This document shows, piece by piece, positions 9,571-18,201 of a stretch of 45,602 nucleotides of DNA. Position numbers and translations under genes: made by a program. The notes beneath the pieces are model-generated. The model was given only the letters and a program-made list of their open reading frames with translations, was not told the origin of the DNA and did not search any database. The stretch is from Thiobacillus sp. (GTDB lineage Bacteria; Pseudomonadota; Gammaproteobacteria; Burkholderiales; Thiobacillaceae), in contig JAUYCF010000065.1 in the NCBI GenBank assembly GCA_030692355.1, forward strand, positions 1-45,602, in the 5' to 3' direction. Positions within the stretch are counted from its first letter, which is position 1. Every line of letters starts with the position of its first letter.

Positions 9571-9598
9571 GGGATTGCTTCGCTGCGCTCGCAACGAC
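9571..9598. repeat. Half copy of REP-like family A
   Basis: GGGATTGCTTCGCTGCGCTCGC and the following AACGAC match the right half of the element at 1-99, with no left half present. It directly abuts the preceding palindrome. Confidence 0.65.
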
Positions 9599-9642
9599 GG
9601 CGAACCCATCACACCTTCATCCCATCGTCGCGTGCCGCCGAG

Positions 9643-12435
9643 TCAGGCGTCTTTCCGCCCGCATTGCTGCAGGCATTCGCTCATCGGGCGCGGATACCCG
9701 ATGCCATAGCCCTGGGCGTAATCCACGCCGATTTCCCTGATTGCGGCGAGGATCTGCTCGTTTTCCACATATTCGGCGACGGTCCTGATGCCCATGACGT
9801 GGCCGACGGTGTGGATGGCCTGCACCATGGCGCGCGCCACGGGATCGTGCGCCACGTCCTTGACGAAGACGCCGTCGATCTTCAGGTAGTCCACCGGCAG
9901 GGTCTTGAGATAGGCAAACGAGGACAGGCCGCTGCCGAAGTCGTCCAGCGCAAAGCGGCAGCCTTTCTGCCGCAGGGCATGCATGAAGGTGGCGGCGCAT
10001 TCCAGGTTGGCGATGGCCGCGCTTTCGGTGATCTCGAAGCAGACCGTCGCGGGCGGCACCTGGTGCAGGGCGAACTGTTCGTCGATGTAGTCCTGCAAGC
10101 CCGGCTCGCCGAGCGAGGCGCCGGAAAGGTTGATGTTGCACATCAGGCTGCGTTGACCCTGCTGTCGGCGCAGATGCTCGCCGATGGCGGCCAGGGCGGT
10201 GCCGATCACCCAGCGGTCGATGGCCGGCATCAGGTTGTAGCGTTCGGCGGCGGGCAGGAAGGCCATGGGCGGCACCAGCTTGCCGTCCTCGTCCTCCAGC
10301 CGCAGCAGGACCTCGCCGTGCATGGCCAGGTCGCCGTTCAGCGGGGCGATGGCCTGGCAATACAGGCGGAAGCGGTTTTCGTCCAGGGCCTTGTGCAGGC
10401 GCGACACCCACTGCATCTCGCCATGGCGCCGGGCCATTTCCAGGTCGCCGGGCTGATAGACCTGAACCCGGTTGCGCCCCTTTTCCTTGGCGGTGAAGCA
10501 GGCCGCGTCGGCCTCGCTCAACACCTCGGCCGGGGTAACGCTGTCCGCGCTGATCGGCACCAGGCCGATGCTGGCGCCGATGTCGAAACTGTGGCCCTGC
10601 CAGACAAAACGAAAATTCCGGATTGTCGCCAGCAAGTCCTCGGTAATCTGCTGCGCACGCTCCAGCGGGCAGTTCTCCAGCAGCAGGCCGAACTCGTCGC
10701 CGCCGAGGCGGGCCAGGGTGTCGGAATCGCGCACCTTTTCCTTCAGCAGGTAGGTGATCTGGCACAGCAGGCGGTCGCCGACGGCGTGGCCGCAGGTGTC
10801 GTTGACCAGCTTGAACTGATCGAGGTCGAGATAGGCCATGGCGTGGTGCTGACCGGTATGCTTGGCCTGCACCAGCAGCTCCGACAGGCGGCGCTCGAAC
10901 TCGCGGCGGTTGATGAGGCCGGTGAGGGCATCGTGGGTGGCGTGATAGGAAAGGAGGTGCGGGATGCGGTGCATCAGGCTGACGTCGTAGAACACCATGA
11001 CCGCGCCGGCGAGTACGCCGTCGCGGTCGAAAATCGGCGCCGCCGAGTCCTCCACCACGAACTCGGCGCCATCGCGCCGGATGAGCACGGTGTTGGTGCC
11101 CAGGCCGACCACGCGCCGTTCGCGCAGGCACGCCTCGATGGGGTTGGGTTCGGGTTCGCGGCTCAGGCCGTTGACGATATGAAACACTTCGTCGAGCTTG
11201 TGGCCGCGCGCCTCCGCGGTGCTCCAGCCGGTCAGTTCCTCGGCCACCGGGTTGAGATTCTCGACCCGTGCGTCGGCGTCGGTTGTGATCACGGCGTCGC
11301 CGATCGAATTCAGCGTGATCTCGGCCATTTCCTTCTGGCGGAACAGCTCATTGGCTGTCTGCCGCACCCGGGTCAGGCTGATTACGGCAAACCCCAGGGC
11401 AAAAAGCGCCGCTATGAGCTGAAAGCCCATCTTCCACTTCGCTGCGCGCATGGCACGGGTGGCGTACTCGCCGGTGATCTGCGATATCACCATGGAAACG
11501 GCGTGCAGGGTGTCGATGGCACGGGTGGCGGCATCCACCCACTGGCCGGCATCCACGGGATAATTGCCGTGCTCCGCCGCGGCATAGACCTGCTGGCGAA
11601 GCTGCTCGAACTCGCCCAGGAAGCTGGCCTCCATGGCCCGCACCGCCGCCACGATGCGCGCATCGGTATCGGGCCGGTCGCTGAAGGCGATCATCTCGCG
11701 GGTGGTGCGGTTGACCACGCCGCGATAGGCCTTCAGATCGTCCAGGGTCGCCTCGGGCAGCGGCTGGTACGCGCCGATATGCCACGCGAGGATGCCGCGC
11801 TCGCGGCCCGCGTTTTCGCTCGCCACCGCGGCCCAGCGCTTCATGGTGCGATTCAGCAGTGCCACATGGCGCGGCGACTCGACCGCCAGGAAGATCCCCT
11901 CCCGCAGTCGTTCGGCCGCCTCGATGAAGGCGCTGCCCACCTCGATCCACTCCGGTCCGCCAAGGGTGCAAGCCGATCCGGCCAGGCACTGGTCGACCTG
12001 TCCGCGCGCCTCCTGCAAGCCGTGGCGGGCCCGTGTCGCCGCATCGATGGCGGCGCTGAATGCGTGGCCGGGGTTTGCCGCCTTCAGCGCCCCGGCCGAC
12101 GCCAAGGCGGCCTGCCAGTCGGCGTCGCCCTGCTGGCGCAGCTCGCCGATCCGGCTCCGGATAGCGGGCGGCACCTGCCGCCCGATGCCCAGCGCGGCGG
12201 AAGTCAGGCCGCGTTCGGTGGCGGCGGTGCCGGCGGTGCGGAGCAGATGGTCGGCCATGGTGTTGGCAAGCACCATCTGCTGGTTGGCGCGATAGTCCCT
12301 GTAGGCCTGCCACGTCATGGCGCCCGACAAGCCCACCACGAACAGAGTCAGGCCCACAATCGAAAGATTGATGAGCCGGCGGGGTCCCATGGCAGAAAAC
12401 GGCCAGAAAGGGAGAGGGCTGCGGGGTTTTTCCAT
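9643..12435 (-). CDS. Membrane NIT-PAS-GGDEF-EAL c-di-GMP turnover protein
   Basis: Second c-di-GMP enzyme of the window. A transmembrane segment (about 19-42) is followed by a ~290-residue periplasmic helical domain resembling the NIT nitrate/nitrite-sensing domain (TAATERGLTSAALG). Then come a second transmembrane segment (about 325-345), PAS (about 360-490), GGDEF (578-582) and the EAL domain. GGDEF is intact and has a proper I-site (RDSD), so product-inhibited cyclase activity is plausible. The EAL signature reads EVL (708-710), a variant compatible with activity. NLSG, DDFGSGLSSF and KIDG are present. The ATG at 12435 has an AGAGGA site 4 nt upstream; an earlier in-frame start at 12471 lacks one. 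It points away from the polysaccharide locus. The signal bound is inferred from the NIT resemblance only. Confidence 0.9.
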   Translation of the reverse strand: MEKPRSPLPFWPFSAMGPRRLINLSIVGLTLFVVGLSGAMTWQAYRDYRANQQMVLANTMADHLLRTAGTAATERGLTSAALGIGRQVPPAIRSRIGELRQQGDADWQAALASAGALKAANPGHAFSAAIDAATRARHGLQEARGQVDQCLAGSACTLGGPEWIEVGSAFIEAAERLREGIFLAVESPRHVALLNRTMKRWAAVASENAGRERGILAWHIGAYQPLPEATLDDLKAYRGVVNRTTREMIAFSDRPDTDARIVAAVRAMEASFLGEFEQLRQQVYAAAEHGNYPVDAGQWVDAATRAIDTLHAVSMVISQITGEYATRAMRAAKWKMGFQLIAALFALGFAVISLTRVRQTANELFRQKEMAEITLNSIGDAVITTDADARVENLNPVAEELTGWSTAEARGHKLDEVFHIVNGLSREPEPNPIEACLRERRVVGLGTNTVLIRRDGAEFVVEDSAAPIFDRDGVLAGAVMVFYDVSLMHRIPHLLSYHATHDALTGLINRREFERRLSELLVQAKHTGQHHAMAYLDLDQFKLVNDTCGHAVGDRLLCQITYLLKEKVRDSDTLARLGGDEFGLLLENCPLERAQQITEDLLATIRNFRFVWQGHSFDIGASIGLVPISADSVTPAEVLSEADAACFTAKEKGRNRVQVYQPGDLEMARRHGEMQWVSRLHKALDENRFRLYCQAIAPLNGDLAMHGEVLLRLEDEDGKLVPPMAFLPAAERYNLMPAIDRWVIGTALAAIGEHLRRQQGQRSLMCNINLSGASLGEPGLQDYIDEQFALHQVPPATVCFEITESAAIANLECAATFMHALRQKGCRFALDDFGSGLSSFAYLKTLPVDYLKIDGVFVKDVAHDPVARAMVQAIHTVGHVMGIRTVAEYVENEQILAAIREIGVDYAQGYGIGYPRPMSECLQQCGRKDA

Positions 12436-12640
12436 GAATCCTCTGGGGGGTTCTCGCGCAAGTATAACCACACAACCCGCAGCCCGGACTGAAACGCCTT
12501 GCGCAGGGTTGCGCCACGGGATTTCGTCGGGATGGTCAGGACGCTGATGCGGACAGGTGAGTTTTAATGACGGGCTTCATGATGAGCGAGGGGGGGGTTC
12601 GAGCTGCTATTTACAAATACGCCCCGTCCCATTGAGCACT

Positions 12641-13468
12641 TCAGAGAACATCCGCAAAGCCTTTTCTCGTTTTCTGGAACCAAAAAAAACTCAGCCAGGC
12701 GAAGACACTCGCCCCGACAAGATAAAACATCAATCCTTTCCAGTCAGGCAAATGCCCCCAAATCAATACTTCGCGGGTTTGTTCGATAATGAATGTCAAC
12801 GGGTTCAAATGCAGCCACGGCTGGAATGACTCGGGCAACGCGCTGACGGGGAAAAAAACCGGGGAAAGGAACAGCAGCGCGGTCGTGAAAACACCGATGA
12901 GCTGCCCGATATCACGGACGAACACCCCCAGAGATGACAATATCCAGCCAAAGCCAAGGCTCAGAAGCATGAGCGGCAGCAGAACCAATGGCACGAAAAT
13001 GGCGGTCCAGTGAACAAACCCGTTCAGCATGGCAAATGCCACAAGCAGGACCAGCAAGCTGACCAGCGCATGAAACAAAGCTGCCCCCAGGCTGACCACA
13101 GCAAGAATTTCCAGCGGAAAAACCACCTTCTTCACGTAATTGACGTTGCCAAGAATGATGGACGGCGCACGGTTGAGCACCTCGGCAAACAATGCGTGAA
13201 CGGTCATCCCCGCAAACAATATCACCGCGAACTGGGTTTGAGATTCGCCAGCGCCTGACCAGCGTGCCTTGAAGACAACGGAAAACACAAAGGAATACAC
13301 CACCAGCATGAATAGCGGGTTCAGAAAAGACCACAACAGCCCCATGACCGAGCCCTTGTAGCGCCCAACGACTTCTCGTCGGGTCATCTGGGCAATCAGT
13401 TCGCGATTGCCCCACAAGCTATTCAACATCGCGACCAGGGATGCGGGTTGTGCTGCGTGAGGGTTCAT
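12641..13468 (-). CDS. wzm: ABC-2 type polysaccharide export permease
   Basis: Inner-membrane permease that, with the ATPase Wzt, moves finished undecaprenyl-linked polysaccharide to the periplasm. The protein has 275 residues and six hydrophobic segments. The amphipathic N-terminus typical of Wzm/KpsM (LIAQMTRREVVGRYKGSVMG) precedes the first membrane helix. The matching Wzt is encoded about 27 kb away on the same strand, and no ATPase gene is adjacent. The gene is AT-richer than the housekeeping genes to its left. A 552-nt spacer separates it from the HAD gene upstream, so it probably has its own promoter. Family identity is secure; pairing with the distant Wzt is inferred. Confidence 0.92.
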   Translation of the reverse strand: MNPHAAQPASLVAMLNSLWGNRELIAQMTRREVVGRYKGSVMGLLWSFLNPLFMLVVYSFVFSVVFKARWSGAGESQTQFAVILFAGMTVHALFAEVLNRAPSIILGNVNYVKKVVFPLEILAVVSLGAALFHALVSLLVLLVAFAMLNGFVHWTAIFVPLVLLPLMLLSLGFGWILSSLGVFVRDIGQLIGVFTTALLFLSPVFFPVSALPESFQPWLHLNPLTFIIEQTREVLIWGHLPDWKGLMFYLVGASVFAWLSFFWFQKTRKGFADVL

Positions 13469-13758
13469 TCAGAAATCTCGGTTTACTTCGGTAGATTGGC
13501 TATAGCGTACATGGAAGGCAGGTCGGGGAGGGTATCAACCAACTTCTGGCCAGACAATAGCGATACCCAAGCCAACCGGCATGCAAAGTGTATGCTGCCG
13601 GCGCGTTATTCGGCGACACAAGGGGGTGGAAAGAGGGGGGATGAAGAGGCTGAGACCCCCCTGATGGTTAAGTGACGGCTATGCCACTGTTAGCTGTTGA
13701 AGTTATGTTTTGCCCCTCCGATGAAGCCCTACCCTGCAGCATCCCGAGGCGGCGCCCT

Positions 13759-13782
13759 GTGGGAGGGGCGCCCTCGCCCCGA
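13759..13782. repeat. REP-like family B variant
   Basis: GTGGGAGGGGCGCCCTCGCC followed by CCGA has the same GTGGGAG...CCGCGA layout as the larger family-B copies next to it, with a different stem sequence. Confidence 0.6.
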
Positions 13783-13821
13783 ATACGCACCGTCGCGGGT
13801 GGGGCCGCCCTCGCCCTGTGT

Positions 13822-13938
13822 GTGGGAGCGGCTTCAGCCGCGATGCGCCGCAAGGCGCAAAGAGCAAATGCTCGCCAGGGTCTTGCCGCGCCACCTTTGC
13901 GGGCTACCCGCCCGCATCGCGGCTGAAGCCGCTCCTAC
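13822..13938. repeat. REP-like family B inverted pair
   Basis: The arms at 13822-13847 (GTGGGAGCGGCTTCAGCCGC...) and 13913-13938 (...GCGGCTGAAGCCGCTCCTAC) are near-perfect inverted copies around about 65 nt. Each arm is itself a small hairpin (GCGGCTTCAGCCGC). Similar pairs occur at 37.1 kb and 45.5 kb. Confidence 0.85.
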
Positions 13939-14020
13939 AGGGCTGGCCGACACCAACAAAAACGGGAAAGAGCCTAAGTGGCGATTCGGGACTCGTGGAT
14001 TGCCGCTTTACCCTCCGGAA

Positions 14021-16132
14021 TCAAGCCGCGAATTTATTGACCAGCCTCCGCTTGTACTTGTGCCCAAGCAAAAGCAGCCGCAACACCGCGCGTAAATGCC
14101 AAGGCACATCCGGGCATCTCACCAAACCCGGCGTCCAGCCGGAACCTGACAGGTAGCCTTGCAGCCTGATCCGGCTTTCTCTCGAAACGAAGGCCAGCAA
14201 TACATCCCCGATTCCTATCATCCGGCGCTTGTCCATGAAGCCACCGACACCAAAAACCTCGTTGTGGTTCAACTGAAAGAATGCCCCTGTGAGTAAAGGA
14301 GATGGGTGATAAACAATCCGATTCCAGACTTCCATGGCCATGGGCCGCAGTTCGGCGCTGGAATAAGCATGGGTACGCAGGAAGTCAACCCAGTAAGGCA
14401 CCGAGTCCAGAACCCCGGCCTGGAAATGCCGGACATATTCCGCGTGGACCCGATTTTCCTCCTCATCGACGTGGCGTATCACTTTCATGCCGTGAGTGGT
14501 CGATTCATATCCATTGACACTGCCATTGGGCGAATTGCACAGCATCTCGATAGGGGCCACGTAGTCCAGAAGCGCACCCAAGGCATCCGACTCATTCAGA
14601 TCCGGGCCGTAGGCATTTTTGCCAACGTTTTCCGGCTGGGCATTCAGGAAACGGTTCAGTCCCAGATAACAACCAAGCACCTTCAGCTTGGGCAGGGCAT
14701 AGGCCAGATTATCCTGGATCGTGCCACGCCAACCGATATCCACAATACCGATTCGCCCGCTTCCTTCATCGATGCCGGCAGAAGCAAGATAAGCCCGCAA
14801 ATCCTTCCGTTTCTCTACGAGGTGGCGCTCGATACGAATTCGCACATCGGGGTCGTCGAAGAAAGCATTGACTCTTGGGTCTTGCCAGGGGTAGCGGATG
14901 GGGCTGACCATATCAAGGCCGTGCCTCTCGGCACTTGCCGCCAACTCGGCCGGGTCCATCGCCAATGACTTGAACAAGGCCTGCAGGGACTGCACGCTGT
15001 ACTGGTTCCATAGGCGCATCAGCTCGCTCGTCGAAAACGCTCTCAAGGAGCCCGCGAAAGTCGCCAAGCGACTCACCATCAGCAACTCCGCCCGAGGCGG
15101 CGTGAAACCGAGCACGTCCCCATCCGCCAGTCGGCGGTAGATTTCCAGGAAAAACTCGCCCTCGCGGGTAAAGAAATAGAGCGCCTCGACCTTATCGGAT
15201 ACCGCACGCTCCATGGCCATGAGCACGAACCCGAGCAGCAACGGGGAGCATTGACGACCGAGCTGATAGTAATCGTGTCGTTCAACATTGGCTGGAAGCG
15301 CCTGGCGAGACAGCGCTTCTACCGCATTCCTCAAAGTTTCCTGGCGGTCGTGGAAATCGGCCTCCCGTGCCAAACGCCGGCGGTGTTCTCCATCGGGCTG
15401 AAAATGCATGGCATTGATACCGGAATTCTGCGCGGCCTTGATATCCGACCACGGGTTATCGCCGATATGCAAATGCCCATCGGCTGAAGCGCCAAAGTAT
15501 TCCCTCAAGTGCTGATAGAGCCGCCCGGAACGCTTGTTGTATCCGATATCGCACGACACCAGGCCTTCGCTGACGATCTCATCGAGACCATGGTGGCTCA
15601 ACAATTCCTTGATGGCGGTCGCAGGCAAGTAAAAATCGGACAGGAACAGAGTCCGTTTGGCGGACAGCTGGCGTAATGTTTCGCCAATGTTCGGGTCGAC
15701 ATAGGAAACATGTTTTTCCTGGCCTATTTCTGCTCGATCCAGTTCAAACAAAAGGTTCTCCAACAGGACCGGCACTTGCCCGCCAAACTCAAAACCAGCC
15801 AGGTCAAGCCAGCGGCGATAGACATCCAGATGCCCGTATTCGTCATCGAGCCCCTGCGCCTGCATCTCGTCGCCAACCTCCTTTTCCGCCTGCTGCCGCA
15901 GGCGAAGCAGGATCCATGGATCGCGGCACACTGGATCCAGCCGGTCGCCCCATTTCAACAACAGGTAACGACAGACGTGCAGCTTCACCCCGTCGGGGTG
16001 ACATCGACGTCGCAGCAGCGTATCCCAGACATCGACTGTAAGCAGTTCATATTTCACCTGGCGCCCGGCTTCTTCATGACAGGGGACAAGGGATCCCGCG
16101 GCACAACACGGGGAAGAGCAGGTCCCGGTCAT
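14021..16132 (-). CDS. Two-module HAD-superfamily protein of the polysaccharide locus (COG5610-like)
   Basis: Large protein (703 residues) with an N-terminal HAD hydrolase module: motif I DVWDTLL (D34), motif II region TLFLSDFYL, and GDNPWSD. It is followed by a ~400-residue module of unknown function marked by ALYFFTREGEFFLEIYRRL and IGIVDIGWRGTIQDNL. The gene near 23.4-25.5 kb has the same architecture and the same marker motifs (LFFLARDGYLF, VDIGWNGTIQ). Such proteins occur in surface-glycan clusters; the substrate is unknown. I chose the ATG at 16132, which overlaps the upstream glycosyltransferase stop as ATGA; a GTG at 16057 nearer the HAD motif is possible. A dephosphorylation role is inferred. 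Confidence 0.8.
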   Translation of the reverse strand: MTGTCSSPCCAAGSLVPCHEEAGRQVKYELLTVDVWDTLLRRRCHPDGVKLHVCRYLLLKWGDRLDPVCRDPWILLRLRQQAEKEVGDEMQAQGLDDEYGHLDVYRRWLDLAGFEFGGQVPVLLENLLFELDRAEIGQEKHVSYVDPNIGETLRQLSAKRTLFLSDFYLPATAIKELLSHHGLDEIVSEGLVSCDIGYNKRSGRLYQHLREYFGASADGHLHIGDNPWSDIKAAQNSGINAMHFQPDGEHRRRLAREADFHDRQETLRNAVEALSRQALPANVERHDYYQLGRQCSPLLLGFVLMAMERAVSDKVEALYFFTREGEFFLEIYRRLADGDVLGFTPPRAELLMVSRLATFAGSLRAFSTSELMRLWNQYSVQSLQALFKSLAMDPAELAASAERHGLDMVSPIRYPWQDPRVNAFFDDPDVRIRIERHLVEKRKDLRAYLASAGIDEGSGRIGIVDIGWRGTIQDNLAYALPKLKVLGCYLGLNRFLNAQPENVGKNAYGPDLNESDALGALLDYVAPIEMLCNSPNGSVNGYESTTHGMKVIRHVDEEENRVHAEYVRHFQAGVLDSVPYWVDFLRTHAYSSAELRPMAMEVWNRIVYHPSPLLTGAFFQLNHNEVFGVGGFMDKRRMIGIGDVLLAFVSRESRIRLQGYLSGSGWTPGLVRCPDVPWHLRAVLRLLLLGHKYKRRLVNKFAA

Positions 16133-17334
16133 CACAGAAGCCGTCTCAGGCCGTAATACAATAACCGGATCATTCGGCGCGGAACCGGGGGCAGGAAAGA
16201 AAGGCGACCGTAATCTGGTAACGGCATTCGGGTCGCTTCCCCGCCACTCGCCCATTGGGAGTTCGCCTCAGCGACCAGGCAAGGCTGCCTGTACATTGGC
16301 TCGACGACTCGTTTAGGGGGCTTGCCGCCTGCCAGCAGCATTTCAACCCTGGAATAAAACTGCTCGAGACCGTGCTCAATGGGCCGTGCCTGCATAAAAC
16401 GGGCCCCCGCCTGCCCACCCACCTCGGAACCCTTCTGGCTGGATAACCGTTCCATCAACCCCTTCGCCAAGGACTCCGGAGTCGGCTCGCACAGCAGAAC
16501 GGCCTCTTCGGGGAAATCGTAGAGGGTGTTCTCGCGATAAACCTCCACCACCGGCAACCCCGCGGCCATCATCTCAAAAGGGATTCTGGATGGATTGGTG
16601 GCACTGATGCACAGCCCAACCGTGCATCGGTTATACAGCCGATTGCACTCCTCCAAACTCAACAAGCCGAGATTTTCATGCTCGAACCAAACCCGGCCGG
16701 CCGAACGGGAGCCGTAGAGGTATATCTTCACTTCAGGCATGAAATGTTTGACGATACCAAGAGCTTCGATGCCCAATTCCGGACAGCGTCTAAACTTTTC
16801 CGGCTGGTAGATGAAACAAATGGCCTTCTCGCGCTGCACATCCGGTAGCCGGCGATACACCCCCAAGTCCGCGCAAAAATCAAAATAAGTAGCTTCGACC
16901 TTGAATTGACTCCCAAGCATGGCCGTCATCCAACGGCCAATGGTGATGGGATACAAACCATAGCGGTATGAATTTTCCGCCATCAGATAGGCATCGCCCA
17001 TCGGATTGAACTGCGCTTCGAAATCCTGCACGAAATAGCACCGGATGGTTTCGAACGGCAGGTCACGCACAAAACGCGCCGAATACCAGATCGTGGCGAA
17101 TACCATTTCAGCCGGTTCAACGTGCGTCCAGCCGAGGCGCACGTCATCGAAATCGAAACCGAACATCTGCCGAATCGTTTTCCTCAAGGAGGATCCGGAC
17201 ATTGCACCATTGTCCTCGACGTACAGCACGCACCGATGGCCACGCTGCCGAAGATCGTCCGCATGCTGGAGTATGGTCCGGTGCCCCCCCGACCCTTCGA
17301 GAAGGCTGGGAATCAGCCAGGCGATGGTTGTCAT
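16132..17334 (-). CDS. WsaF-like glycosyltransferase (probable rhamnosyltransferase)
   Basis: Cytoplasmic GT-B glycosyltransferase of 400 residues. The N-terminus has LIPSLLEGSGGHRTI (glycine-rich acceptor loop) and the WsaF-type stretch CYFVQDFEAQFNPMGD. The C-terminal half has the nucleotide-sugar-binding region (SATNPSRIPFEMMAAGLPVV, with the retaining-type E). WsaF in Geobacillus adds rhamnose to an S-layer glycan, so a rhamnosyl activity is a reasonable inference and not a demonstrated one. The ATG at 17334 is preferred over the TTG just before it. The stop overlaps the HAD start (ATGA). It belongs to a four-gene minus-strand unit that begins with the GT2 at 19532. Confidence 0.85.
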   Translation of the reverse strand: MTTIAWLIPSLLEGSGGHRTILQHADDLRQRGHRCVLYVEDNGAMSGSSLRKTIRQMFGFDFDDVRLGWTHVEPAEMVFATIWYSARFVRDLPFETIRCYFVQDFEAQFNPMGDAYLMAENSYRYGLYPITIGRWMTAMLGSQFKVEATYFDFCADLGVYRRLPDVQREKAICFIYQPEKFRRCPELGIEALGIVKHFMPEVKIYLYGSRSAGRVWFEHENLGLLSLEECNRLYNRCTVGLCISATNPSRIPFEMMAAGLPVVEVYRENTLYDFPEEAVLLCEPTPESLAKGLMERLSSQKGSEVGGQAGARFMQARPIEHGLEQFYSRVEMLLAGGKPPKRVVEPMYRQPCLVAEANSQWASGGEATRMPLPDYGRLSFLPPVPRRMIRLLYYGLRRLL

Positions 17335-17349
17335 CAAGAATCCATCGCC

Positions 17350-18201
17350 TTACAGATTCTTTTGGATGACCGTAAGGCCGCACCCGTCCAGATAGGGGTA
17401 ATCGCCTGGTGACCCACCGGCAACAAAGGAGTTCAGCATCAGGCTGGACACGCCCCTGACCGCGCACCACTCGCTGACCGCGCGGAATACGCCGCCCCGA
17501 CCGGTCGAATCAAATGCCGCGGCGAAACGACTGGTATCGTGCAGGACGATCAGGCCGCCCTGGGGCAACTGCCCGTACCAGAGGTCCAGTTCCTTGAGTG
17601 TATGCTCGTACTGATGGCTGGAGTCGATGAACACCAGTTGGGGCGGTTGATTGCCGAAATGGGCCAGCACCCTGCCGGGCCCTTCCGGGTCGGCGGAATC
17701 CGCCACATCGAGCCTGACGTAGTCATCGAGCCCCGCCTTCTTGACCCATTCCGCGGTGTAGTCGGTCACGGAAGCGTCAATATCCACCGAATAGAGACCG
17801 CCCCTCTTTCCCATCTTGCGCATCAGGAAACCGAGCAGCAGGGTGGAGTAGCCGACGTAATGGCCGCACTGCACGACCCGGCTGATCGCGCTGCCGGAGA
17901 TCAGGCCAATCAGCAGAGACAAGGGCGGCACATTCGCCTCCCCCGTGCTTTTGAATTTTTTTTCCGTCTCATCGAACCAGGACTCCATGATCCCCCACTC
18001 AGCATCGTCCAGGAAGCTGTAGGGGATCGGGACATAATCGGTCGCAGGCGCACGGTGCCACCAATAACGGTTATGCGTGCATTGCCTGAACTTCAGGGAT
18101 CTAGTAGGTGCCATGCTGTGTGTATTTTCCTTCACGATCAACCTTCCATCCTGGGAACGCCGGGAACCCGCCGCAGGACGGGGCACCAGCAAGCCGGACA
18201 T
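17350..18201 (-). CDS. Class I SAM-dependent methyltransferase-like protein
   Basis: Rossmann-fold enzyme of the Methyltransf_24/cephalosporin-hydroxylase-like type that often modifies sugars in glycan clusters. Visible landmarks are motif I as VVQCGHYVGYSTLLLG, the acidic strand end LYSVDID, and LVFIDSSHQYEHTLKELDLW followed by GGLIVLHDT, typical of this group. The canonical GxGxG is degenerate (CGHYVGYS). The ATG at 18201 overlaps the upstream GT2 stop (TAATG). An ATG at 18114 with an AAGGA further upstream would remove 29 residues and is a real alternative. The substrate, possibly the growing glycan, is unknown. Confidence 0.8.
   Translation of the reverse strand: MSGLLVPRPAAGSRRSQDGRLIVKENTHSMAPTRSLKFRQCTHNRYWWHRAPATDYVPIPYSFLDDAEWGIMESWFDETEKKFKSTGEANVPPLSLLIGLISGSAISRVVQCGHYVGYSTLLLGFLMRKMGKRGGLYSVDIDASVTDYTAEWVKKAGLDDYVRLDVADSADPEGPGRVLAHFGNQPPQLVFIDSSHQYEHTLKELDLWYGQLPQGGLIVLHDTSRFAAAFDSTGRGGVFRAVSEWCAVRGVSSLMLNSFVAGGSPGDYPYLDGCGLTVIQKNL

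Larger units (their letters stand above)
13469..14020. other. 552-nt non-coding spacer with REP-like repeats
   Basis: No convincing gene is present; short frames here lack ribosome binding sites and run through repeats. The left ~180 nt, immediately upstream of wzm on the minus strand, are AT-richer and probably hold its promoter, though I cannot pick -35/-10 boxes with confidence. The right part contains the family-B repeats listed separately. Confidence 0.7.

Noticed and set aside
9520-12492. 990-codon open frame on the plus strand opposite the second GGDEF-EAL gene
   Set aside because: It is the antisense shadow of a clearly coding GGDEF-EAL gene in GC-rich DNA; its translation is His/Gly/Ala/Val-rich without domains and it starts in a repeat.
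13668-13926. Short frames in the spacer upstream of wzm
   Set aside because: They run through family-B repeats, have no ribosome binding sites and show no protein-like pattern.
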